This document shows positions 7,955 through 13,365 of a stretch of DNA of 13,365 bases, one piece after another (the stretch's first letter is position 1; each line of letters begins with the position of its first letter). Source of the DNA: Oscillospiraceae bacterium (GTDB taxonomy: Bacteria; Bacillota; Clostridia; Oscillospirales; Ruminococcaceae); NCBI GenBank assembly GCA_003516865.1, contig DPBR01000024.1, forward strand, positions 1-13,365, given 5' to 3'. The notes under the pieces were generated by a model. The model made no database searches. It was not told where the DNA came from and saw only the letters and a list, made by a program, of their open reading frames with translations. A program made the position numbers and the translations under genes.

Positions 7955-7983
7955 TTGCAAAAATGTGCTGCGGGTGATATAAT
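7955..7983 (+). promoter_or_regulatory. Extended -10 promoter of the aminotransferase gene
   Basis: TTGCAA (7955-7960), a 17-bp spacer and TGATATAAT (7975-7983) form a strong extended -10 promoter. The leader would be about 40 nt, ending in AAAGGAG (8016-8022), 6 nt before the ATG. Confidence 0.85.
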
Positions 7984-8028
7984 ATTGTAAGTGATAATAC
8001 GGCGTTATAATCCCGAAAGGAGAAAAAT

Positions 8029-9303
8029 ATGAAATACAGCGAAATGACCAAAGAACAGCTCGCAGCCGAGAAACAGGCGGTTTCCGAACTCTACGAGGAA
8101 TATAAGAAAAAGGGGCTTAATCTCACAATGGCGCGCGGTATTCCCGCTCCCGAACAGCTCGATTTGTCCATAAATATGCTCGTGCGCTGCCTTGACGGCG
8201 ACTATAAGTCAAAAAGCGGCACAGACTGCCGTTCTTACGGCGTTCTCGACGGTATCCCCGAAGCTAAGGAGCTTTTCACCGAGATGCTCGGCGTGGGTAT
8301 GGACGAGATTATCGTCGGCGGCAACTCCTCGCTTCAGATGATGTACGACACCATCATAAGAGCGCTTCAGCTCGGCGTTCTCGGAAGCGAAAAGCCCTGG
8401 GGAAAGTGCGAAAAGGTAAAGTTCCTCTGCCCCGCGCCCGGCTATGACAGACATTTTGCAATGTGCGAGGCGCTCGGTATCGAGATGATTACCGTGCCTT
8501 ACAAGGCTGACGGCCCCGATATGGACGTGATTGAAAAGTACGTTTCCGAGGACGAGGAAATCAAGGGCGTTTGGTGCGTTCCGAAATACTCTAACCCTAT
8601 GGGAATTACCAGCTCGGACGAGGTTGTTCGCCGTTTTGCAAACCTCAAGCCCAAGGCTAAGGATTTCCGCATTTTCTGGGATAACGCTTATTGCGTTCAC
8701 AATCTCTATGACGACGACCGCGACGAGCTTCTCAATATCATCGACGAATGCAAGAAGGCTGGCAACCCGAATATGGTTTTCGAGTTCGCTTCAACATCGA
8801 AAATTTCGTTCCCCGGCGGCGGTCTTGCGGTTATCTGCGCGTCAAAGGACAACATCGACTTCATCAAAAAGCAGATGGCTATTCAGACTATCGGTTTTGA
8901 TAAGCTCAATCAGCTTCGCCACGCGAAGTATTTCAAGAACTACGAGGGTATCGAGAAGCATATGAAGGCGCACGCGGCAATTATCCGTCCAAAGTTCGAG
9001 ATTGTCAAGTATATGCTCGAAAACGAGCTTGGTCCGCGCGGAATAGGCGAATGGACTAACCCCAAGGGCGGTTATTTCATCTCGTTTAACTCGCCCGAGG
9101 GCTGTGCAAAGCGAATTGTCGCTCTGGCAAAGGAAGCGGGCGTTGTTATGACAACGGCGGGCGCTACTTACCCTTATGGCAAGGACCCCCACGACAGCAA
9201 TATCAGAATTGCGCCGACTTTCCCGTCGGTTGACGAACTGAGAAAGGCTATGGAGCTGTTCTGCATTTGCGTAAGGCTTGCTTACCTCGAAAAGAACGCA
9301 TAA
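8029..9303 (+). CDS. PLP-dependent aminotransferase, probably aspartate aminotransferase (424 aa)
   Basis: Fold-type I, pyridoxal-phosphate enzyme that transfers amino groups between amino and keto acids in the cytoplasm. Visible landmarks are the phosphate-side GGNSS (97-101), Asn189 in YSNPMG, Asp218 in WDNAY (binds the PLP ring nitrogen), catalytic Lys258 in STSK (255-258), and Arg393 in SNIRIAPT, which should bind the substrate alpha-carboxylate. The overall pattern (ARGIPAPEQLDLS near residue 35, CPAPGYDRHF at 134-143) fits the family known as PF12897, which includes the unusual aspartate aminotransferase of Corynebacterium glutamicum. The Pfam assignment is from memory and was not searched. 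The gene stands alone with its own promoter and terminator. It uses AAG, CTC and GAC-type codons heavily, consistent with high expression. Other amino-donor preferences cannot be excluded. Confidence 0.9.
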   Translation: MKYSEMTKEQLAAEKQAVSELYEEYKKKGLNLTMARGIPAPEQLDLSINMLVRCLDGDYKSKSGTDCRSYGVLDGIPEAKELFTEMLGVGMDEIIVGGNSSLQMMYDTIIRALQLGVLGSEKPWGKCEKVKFLCPAPGYDRHFAMCEALGIEMITVPYKADGPDMDVIEKYVSEDEEIKGVWCVPKYSNPMGITSSDEVVRRFANLKPKAKDFRIFWDNAYCVHNLYDDDRDELLNIIDECKKAGNPNMVFEFASTSKISFPGGGLAVICASKDNIDFIKKQMAIQTIGFDKLNQLRHAKYFKNYEGIEKHMKAHAAIIRPKFEIVKYMLENELGPRGIGEWTNPKGGYFISFNSPEGCAKRIVALAKEAGVVMTTAGATYPYGKDPHDSNIRIAPTFPSVDELRKAMELFCICVRLAYLEKNA

Positions 9304-9307
9304 GTCA

Positions 9308-9350
9308 AACCGCACAAGGCGCGTCTGACGGCTTTGTGCGGTTCTGTTTA
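9308..9350 (+). terminator. Hairpin terminator in the convergent gap after the aminotransferase gene
   Basis: The arms AACCGCACAA (9308-9317) and TTGTGCGGTT (9334-9343) pair perfectly. The stem extends inward through a G-T, two GC pairs and, after a bulged G, three more pairs around a CTG loop. The plus-strand tail CTGTTTA is moderately T-rich, and the minus-strand tail reads TTTGACTT. The hairpin therefore probably ends both the aminotransferase transcript and the facing membrane-protein operon. Confidence 0.82.
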
Positions 9351-10037
9351 TAGATAAAACCCGTTGTTATCGTTCTTTTCGCGCTCGCGGACGAGCTGTT
9401 CGCCGACGATATCGCTGAAAACGTCCTCGATTGACGGCTTGTTGTAATCCTTGGCTCCGTTGTCGCGGATAGCCTCGTCAAGCCCCATTATTCGCAGGTT
9501 TTCAACCATTCTCGCAAGCAGCCCGAACGGCGTGTCCTCAAACCGCTTCGAGCCTCTTCCTCTCGGGAACGCATACTTGAATTCGTATTCATTGCGCGTT
9601 GTTTGAACGCGAACGCGATAGCCTTGATTGAAGAAATACAGGAATTTCAGCGGCTCGTAATCAACGAGAACGACTTCTTTGTAGAATATCGTTATCGCGG
9701 GGCGATTTTTGCGGAAAATTGTGAAATCGCGCCCTGTCGCGTACCATTTGTACTTGTCGCCGTGACGAACGATGTTCAGAATTGCCGAGCATATTGAAAT
9801 TATCACCATCGCGCAAGGCAGAATGAGCATTATTAGCGATTTTAACCTCATATTAAAGCAAATAGGCGCAGCGTGGAATAATCTTGACGCCAGAAACGTG
9901 AAAATTACCGCAGTTATCACAAGAACGATTATCGTTTTTCTCAGCGAACAGGCAAGGTTAAGCTCTCCCGAACCGACAAAAACCTTTTCGGGGTGCGGAA
10001 TGTCGTTGTTTTCGGGGTGGGTGAAGTTGATTTCCAA
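9348..10037 (-). CDS. Membrane protein with one [2 TM + PH-like] module (229 aa), function unknown
   Basis: Not recognised as a named family. A hydrophilic N terminus (1-32) precedes two hydrophobic helices (about 34-52 and 66-91). A compact beta-rich domain follows (96-180), and then a charged tail rich in Asp, Glu and Lys. The beta domain aligns by eye with the second module of the upstream protein: IFYKEVVLVDYEPLKFL (117-133) against FFYKDVLSVDYAPHKFL, then YEFKYAFPR against YTYKYVFPR, then FEDTPFG. The layout of two helices then a small beta domain resembles bacterial PH-like (YcxB/bPH) membrane proteins. That is a fold guess, not a match. The start is TTG, backed by GGAGG at 10046-10050 (minus sense) with an 8-nt spacer; the ribosome binding site touches the upstream stop codon. 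The protein is co-expressed with, and clearly a paralogue of, its neighbour. Confidence 0.8.
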   Translation of the reverse strand: MEINFTHPENNDIPHPEKVFVGSGELNLACSLRKTIIVLVITAVIFTFLASRLFHAAPICFNMRLKSLIMLILPCAMVIISICSAILNIVRHGDKYKWYATGRDFTIFRKNRPAITIFYKEVVLVDYEPLKFLYFFNQGYRVRVQTTRNEYEFKYAFPRGRGSKRFEDTPFGLLARMVENLRIMGLDEAIRDNGAKDYNKPSIEDVFSDIVGEQLVREREKNDNNGFYL

Positions 10038-10051
10038 AGCGGTTTCCTCCT

Positions 10052-11926
10052 TTATCTGTTCGTCAGAAAAACTCCGAGCGGCGTGTCCTCAAGGCGTGGT
10101 TTGCCGAATACTTTTGGGTAAACGTATCGCAGACGGATAACGCGCGTTTTGCATTTTATCCTAAAAAGCGCCGTGAAAACGCCTTTTTTCACGCGGATTT
10201 GCTCGATTTCGCCAAACGAAGCGCGGATTGTTTTCCCCGTGCCGTCCGTTCGGCGGACAATGAACCCGCGGTCGTCAGCGCGGAAGCGGTGGTCTGCGCC
10301 GCGGCGGATTTTCCACAGGAAGAACGTTATTCCGACAAGCGAGAGCAGCGTAATTACAACGGCGTCCGAAAGCGGCACGTTCATTCCCGTTCGGTAACGG
10401 GCGAAAAGAACGTGGCAGACTATCGCCAGAACGCTTATCGCCGCGAGTATAACCGTCGGCGCGAGAAATGCCGCAATCTGCTTCGGAGGCAGCCCCAGCC
10501 GCACGCTTTGCTGTTCGGGGAGCTTTATATTCGGGTCGATTCGGCTTCGGATTACCTCGAAAGGCAGGTCTTTTATCGGGATTGAGTGCTTGTAGCGCGG
10601 GAAAACGTACTTGTAGGTGTAAAATCCGCTTTTCGTTTCAATCGTGACGTAATAGCCGTTGTCGTGCCAAAGGAATTTGTGCGGCGCGTAATCAACGCTC
10701 AGAACGTCCTTGTAGAAAAAGTGTGCGACAGCGCCTTTTCCGTCGCGGCGGGAGAACGAAAATTCCCTCGCGTTCGCAAAATAGCGGTTTTCATCGCTTC
10801 CTCTGATGTACATAAAAAGAGGCGTGCTGAGCGCAAGATAACCGAGCGTTATTCCGCTCGTTATCACAAGTTTTTCGCTGAAAAGCGACGTGGGAAACTG
10901 TAAGATAAACGACAGAAGTTCAAAAAGCTCGAAAAGCGATAGGATTATCTCCGCGATAATGCAAATCGTTCGCGGAGCGCCCATTTTTCCGAGGAAAAAC
11001 GAGCCTTGACCGATGATTTCCTGTTCGTCAAGTTCGCGGGAGCGGTTCGCCTGCTCAAGGGAAGTGAGTTTTTTCGCGCGTTCGCCCTCGGCAATTCTCG
11101 TTTGTTCAGCCGCAAGCCCCTCGACAGTCGGCGAAAGCTTTATCCGCTCGGCGGCGGGAGCCGTGTTTAAGCCGACCGAAGGCATCGCGTTATCTGCGGG
11201 TTTCGGCTCGGAAAGCGGCACGGCGGCGGGCATTTCGTAAAGCGCTTTCGTTCTTTCAAGCGCCGATTGTCTGCGTTCGCGGGCTTTTTCGATATCCGCG
11301 GGTCCGAGCGGGGAAGTCGCGCGGCTTTTCATCGCCTCAAGCTTTGCGGCTTCATCGGAACGGCGGTTTTCGATAATTCCCATTCGCTCTTTTATTATAT
11401 AGAACGGCGTGGTTTTCTCGGACTGATATTGACCCTCGAACGCCAGCGCAAAATGCTCGACGCGGTTTCCGACGGTAATGTCAATGTTATAGCCGGTTAC
11501 TTTCTTGAAAATGGCTCTCGGAGTGAATTTTACGGCGGAAACGTCGCAGTATTTTATCGTGTGGACGTTGCCGCCGATATTCGCGGTGAAAACCTCATCG
11601 GTTGCGTCGTATGTACATTCATAGCCGCGCCTGACGTAGGCTGTTCCGATTTTGGCTATTACAAATCCCAAAACTCCCGCGCCTATGAAGATAATGGCTC
11701 CCGCCATTGCGAAGAATGTCGGGTCGGACAAATTGGGAATACTATCCATATTTGTCCTAAGGAAAATCGCGCCTCCGATAATTCCGCCGACTATTGAGGA
11801 GATGAAAAATATGGCAAAGAAGATAACAAAAAACGTTTCGGATTTGTAGGCGGCGCGGAACGTTCCGCTTTCGGAAAATCCGAAGCGGCATTTATCTTCC
11901 GATTTTGTGTAGTTTTTTTCGAGCAT
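10052..11926 (-). CDS. Membrane protein with three [2 TM + PH-like] modules (624 aa), function unknown
   Basis: No family recognised. Three successive units each show two hydrophobic helices then a beta-rich domain. Unit A has helices about 31-57 and 71-94 and domain 97-185. Unit B has helices 318-343 and 353-375 and domain 380-463. Unit C has helices 483-509 and 521-539 and domain 545-622. Units B and C share a signature with the neighbouring 229-aa protein: Y-x-Y/F-P-R/K, then about ten residues, then D-x-P (YKYVFPR...KDLPFEV; LRYVYPK...LEDTPLGV). Unit A is more diverged (HFALAFEG...KTTPFYI). A charged, Ala/Glu/Arg/Pro-rich linker of about 125 residues (186-310) separates A from B. A longer reading from TTG at 11950 exists, but AAAGGA (11935-11940) is placed 8 nt before the ATG at 11926, so I start there. 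A perfect-consensus promoter lies upstream. The product is probably membrane-anchored with cytoplasmic PH-like domains. Confidence 0.82.
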   Translation of the reverse strand: MLEKNYTKSEDKCRFGFSESGTFRAAYKSETFFVIFFAIFFISSIVGGIIGGAIFLRTNMDSIPNLSDPTFFAMAGAIIFIGAGVLGFVIAKIGTAYVRRGYECTYDATDEVFTANIGGNVHTIKYCDVSAVKFTPRAIFKKVTGYNIDITVGNRVEHFALAFEGQYQSEKTTPFYIIKERMGIIENRRSDEAAKLEAMKSRATSPLGPADIEKARERRQSALERTKALYEMPAAVPLSEPKPADNAMPSVGLNTAPAAERIKLSPTVEGLAAEQTRIAEGERAKKLTSLEQANRSRELDEQEIIGQGSFFLGKMGAPRTICIIAEIILSLFELFELLSFILQFPTSLFSEKLVITSGITLGYLALSTPLFMYIRGSDENRYFANAREFSFSRRDGKGAVAHFFYKDVLSVDYAPHKFLWHDNGYYVTIETKSGFYTYKYVFPRYKHSIPIKDLPFEVIRSRIDPNIKLPEQQSVRLGLPPKQIAAFLAPTVILAAISVLAIVCHVLFARYRTGMNVPLSDAVVITLLSLVGITFFLWKIRRGADHRFRADDRGFIVRRTDGTGKTIRASFGEIEQIRVKKGVFTALFRIKCKTRVIRLRYVYPKVFGKPRLEDTPLGVFLTNR

Positions 11927-11934
11927 TTCAAAAT

Positions 11935-11940
11935 TCCTTT
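11935..11940 (-). promoter_or_regulatory. Ribosome binding site that fixes the start of the 624-aa membrane protein
   Basis: AAAGGA on the minus strand lies 8 nt before the ATG at 11926. It falls inside the longer reading frame that begins with TTG at 11950, and I see no comparable site before that TTG. Confidence 0.7.
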
Positions 11941-11964
11941 CCCAAAACAATATGCTGTAAGTTT

Positions 11965-11993
11965 ATTATAGCAAATTATAGGGCGGGTGTCAA
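11965..11993 (-). promoter_or_regulatory. Full-consensus sigma-A promoter of the PH-module operon
   Basis: On the minus strand TTGACA (11993-11988) and TATAAT (11970-11965) are separated by exactly 17 bp, with TG at the extended -10 position. This is the best promoter in the window. It lies in the 95-bp gap shared with the divergent antiporter gene, for which no equally clear promoter was found. Confidence 0.88.
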
Positions 11994-12007
11994 TATTAAA
12001 GTATTTT

Positions 12008-12015
12008 AAGAGGTG
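12008..12015 (+). promoter_or_regulatory. Ribosome binding site that fixes the antiporter start
   Basis: AAGAGGTG ends 6 nt before GTG at 12022. The alternative GTG at 12013 lies inside this Shine-Dalgarno-like element and so cannot be served by it. Confidence 0.7.
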
Positions 12016-12021
12016 TTATTT

Positions 12022-13263
12022 GTGCAGGCTTATGAATATTTTCGCGACCTTGCAATTATCCTGATTTCGGCGAAGCTTCTCGGACTTCTTGCAAAAAAGA
12101 TGAAAGCTCCGCAGGTTGTCGGGCAAATTCTTGCGGGACTTCTTATAGGTCCTTCGGTTCTCGGCTGGGTTCAGCAGTCGGATTTTATCGTTGTTTTAGC
12201 CGAGGTGGGCGTTGTTTTGCTTATGTTCTCGGCGGGTCTTGAAACAAACCTTAAAGAACTCGTGAAAACAGGTCCCGTGGCGCTTACGATTGCCTGTTCG
12301 GGCGTGTTTGTGCCGCTGGTGCTCGGCTGGCTTTTGTACAGCCTTTTCTTCGGGTTCGCGCCGTTTGGTTCGGACGAGTTTTTCCGCGGCGTCTTTATCG
12401 GAACGATTATGACCGCAACGTCCGTCAGCATCACGGTTCAAGCGCTTCGCGAGCTTGGACACCTTAAAGGGCGCGTCGGCACGATTATCGTTTCTTCGGC
12501 GATTATCGACGACGTTATCGGTATTATCGTGCTTACGTTTGTAATCGGCTTCCGTTCTTCCGACGCAAAGCCCCTCGAGGTTGTTATAAAAACGCTGTTG
12601 TTTATAGTTTTCAGCGTTGTTGTGGGATTTTTGATTTATCTGCTGTTCAAGGTTCTCGACAAGCATGCTCCGCATCACCGCAGAATACCCATTTTCGGCT
12701 TGGTTCTCTGCTTCGCAATGGCGTTCTGCGCGGAGAAATTCTTCGGCATCGCCGACATCACGGGCGCTTATGTCGCGGGAATTATCCTCTGTAATCTGCG
12801 CGACGCGGAATATATCGCGGGTAAAATGGATATTTCAAGCTATATGCTTTTCGGTCCGGTATTTTTCGCCTCAATCGGCTTGAAAACGAACTTTGACGGA
12901 TTTTCGCTTCAGCTTCTGTGGTTCTCGCTCGCATTCGTCGTAGTCGCGATGATTGCAAAGGTTATCGGCTGCGGGCTTATGGCGAAAGTCTGGAAGATGA
13001 GCTGGCTCGATTCGCTTAAAGTCGGCGTTGGAATGATGACGCGCGGCGAGGTTGCTCTTATCGTTTCGCAAAAGGGTCTTGCAGTCGGAATGGTTTCGCC
13101 GGAATATTTCACTTCGGTTATACTGCTGATTTTGTGCAGCTCGATTGCGTCGCCGATTATGCTGAAGCTGCTGTACAAGGGCGAGAAAAAGCCGGATCAC
13201 GCTCATTCGGGAGGCGTAAATCCCGATATTGACGAAACGGATATCGTATATTCGGATTATTGA
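12022..13263 (+). CDS. CPA2-family cation:proton antiporter, NapA/GerN-like (413 aa)
   Basis: Integral membrane exchanger of Na+ (or K+) for protons, monovalent cation:proton antiporter-2 family. About 12-13 hydrophobic helices fill residues 5-385. Key segments are GQILAGLLIGPSVLG (34-48), TATSVSI (131-137), the ion-site pair Asp163-Asp164 in IIDDVIGII, Lys313 in a late helix (in the style of the NapA salt-bridge lysine), GPVFFASIGLKT (278-289), and TRGEVALI (340-347). Two adjacent aspartates rather than Gln-Asp point to the electrogenic Na+/H+ branch and not to the glutathione-gated KefB/KefC branch. No TrkA-N/RCK domain follows. The C terminus is a short His/Asp-rich tail (about 391-413). 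GTG at 12022 was chosen over GTG at 12013 because AAGAGGTG (12008-12015) spaces correctly only to the former. It is divergent from the PH-module operon. Confidence 0.92.
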   Translation: MQAYEYFRDLAIILISAKLLGLLAKKMKAPQVVGQILAGLLIGPSVLGWVQQSDFIVVLAEVGVVLLMFSAGLETNLKELVKTGPVALTIACSGVFVPLVLGWLLYSLFFGFAPFGSDEFFRGVFIGTIMTATSVSITVQALRELGHLKGRVGTIIVSSAIIDDVIGIIVLTFVIGFRSSDAKPLEVVIKTLLFIVFSVVVGFLIYLLFKVLDKHAPHHRRIPIFGLVLCFAMAFCAEKFFGIADITGAYVAGIILCNLRDAEYIAGKMDISSYMLFGPVFFASIGLKTNFDGFSLQLLWFSLAFVVVAMIAKVIGCGLMAKVWKMSWLDSLKVGVGMMTRGEVALIVSQKGLAVGMVSPEYFTSVILLILCSSIASPIMLKLLYKGEKKPDHAHSGGVNPDIDETDIVYSDY

Positions 13264-13264
13264 C

Positions 13265-13297
13265 AAAAAACGGGGACAAGCGGAGGCTTCTCCCCGT
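13265..13297 (-). terminator. Rho-independent terminator pointing leftward, after the antiporter gene
   Basis: The stem ACGGGGA (13270-13276) / TCCCCGT (13291-13297) is extended, after a C-C mismatch, by AAGC (13278-13281) / GCTT (13286-13289) around a GGAG loop. The T-run lies at 13265-13270 when read on the minus strand, so it best terminates a minus-strand transcript entering from beyond the right edge. The same hairpin may also help end the antiporter mRNA, but its plus-strand tail is not T-rich. Confidence 0.75.
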
Positions 13298-13305
13298 GAG
13301 ACTGT

Positions 13306-13332
13306 CGGAAAAGTTCCGTTGGGACTTTTCCG
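13306..13332. repeat. 12-bp inverted repeat (hairpin) near the right edge
   Basis: Arms 13306-13317 and 13321-13332 pair over 12 positions (one G-T) around a GTT triloop. Neither strand has a T-run after it, so it is not a standard terminator. Together with the hairpin at 13270-13297 it forms a two-hairpin cluster of unknown purpose. Confidence 0.75.
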
Positions 13333-13365
13333 CCGAAGCATCCGCACTGCCCGCACTCATTGTCG

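Larger units (their letters stand above)
7713..8028. promoter_or_regulatory. 316-bp divergent intergenic region
   Basis: This region separates the dockerin-protein gene (minus) and the aminotransferase gene (plus). It holds one promoter at each end, described separately. The AT-rich middle (about 7785-7950) shows no convincing gene. It does contain three TTTTTTGC runs (7806, 7909, 7929), the last two exactly 20 bp apart, and an inverted repeat TTTTTGCA (7930-7937) / TGCAAAAA (7956-7963) that runs into the aminotransferase -35 box. A further inverted repeat GATTTTT (7927-7933) / AAAAATC (7946-7952) overlaps it. These could be operator sites or simple AT-rich coincidence. No riboswitch-like long leader fits, because both leaders are short. 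Confidence 0.5.

Noticed and set aside
7323..7960. Several open frames reaching into the 316-bp intergenic region on both strands
   Set aside because: They overlap the two mapped promoters or the dockerin gene's signal-peptide region, lack ribosome binding sites, and encode no recognisable domain.
7713..8028. tmRNA (ssrA) or a riboswitch near smpB or the aminotransferase
   Set aside because: No tRNA-like ends, no tag-coding frame and no long structured leader. Both mapped leaders are under about 45 nt.
11267..11797. Plus-strand 176-codon frame opposite the 624-aa membrane protein
   Set aside because: Antisense to a gene supported by homologous modules in its own frame. No recognisable motif or start signal.
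12013..12021. Upstream GTG start for the antiporter (416 aa version)
   Set aside because: This GTG is part of the Shine-Dalgarno-like AAGAGGTG itself. The GTG at 12022 has the proper 6-nt spacing.
13257..13365. Minus-strand open frame with a CGQCGCFGG stretch entering from the right edge
   Set aside because: Only about 35 codons are visible. It overlaps the antiporter's last codons and contains both hairpins, including the terminator. Not enough to call a gene.

Overview
The window looks like a chromosomal segment from an anaerobic Firmicute of class Clostridia, probably a Ruminococcaceae/Oscillospirales gut or rumen-type organism. The reasons are strong Gram-positive ribosome binding sites, frequent TTG/GTG starts (four of ten genes), textbook sigma-A promoters with 17-bp spacers, a secreted protein with dockerin-type calcium loops, and moderate GC content. 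No phage, insertion sequence, CRISPR array, tRNA or rRNA was seen. The genus is an inference.

Layout from left to right. (1) 1-80: an intergenic 47-bp tandem repeat cut by the window edge. (2) 81-3555, minus strand: two adjacent ABC exporter half-transporters forming a heterodimer with one canonical and one degenerate ATP site, transcribed from a promoter at 3602-3630. (3) 3701-4907, plus strand: a two-gene operon of a short-chain dehydrogenase and a hot-dog acyl-CoA thioesterase, ending in a strong hairpin terminator. (4) 4947-7712, minus strand: a secreted LRR/FIVAR-like/dockerin protein followed after 12 nt by smpB. (5) 8029-9303, plus strand: a single-gene class I-type aminotransferase, probably aspartate aminotransferase, with an extended -10 promoter. 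(6) 9348-11926, minus strand: two genes of unrecognised function. One protein carries three successive units of two membrane helices plus a PH-like beta domain, and its neighbour carries one such unit. (7) 12022-13263, plus strand: a CPA2-type Na+(K+)/H+ antiporter, divergent from the previous pair. (8) 13264-13365: two consecutive hairpins, the first oriented as a terminator for a minus-strand transcript.

Most genes are ordinary housekeeping or membrane genes. The least explained part is the pair at 9348-11926. The repeated [2 TM + PH-like] module is shared within and between the two proteins, they are translationally close, and they are driven by a full-consensus promoter back to back with a cation antiporter. 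The second unusual object is the split dockerin, whose two calcium loops lie about 70 residues apart across a low-complexity linker, in a gene placed directly upstream of smpB. Gene starts were moved inward for the 624-residue protein and the antiporter because the ribosome binding sites demand it.
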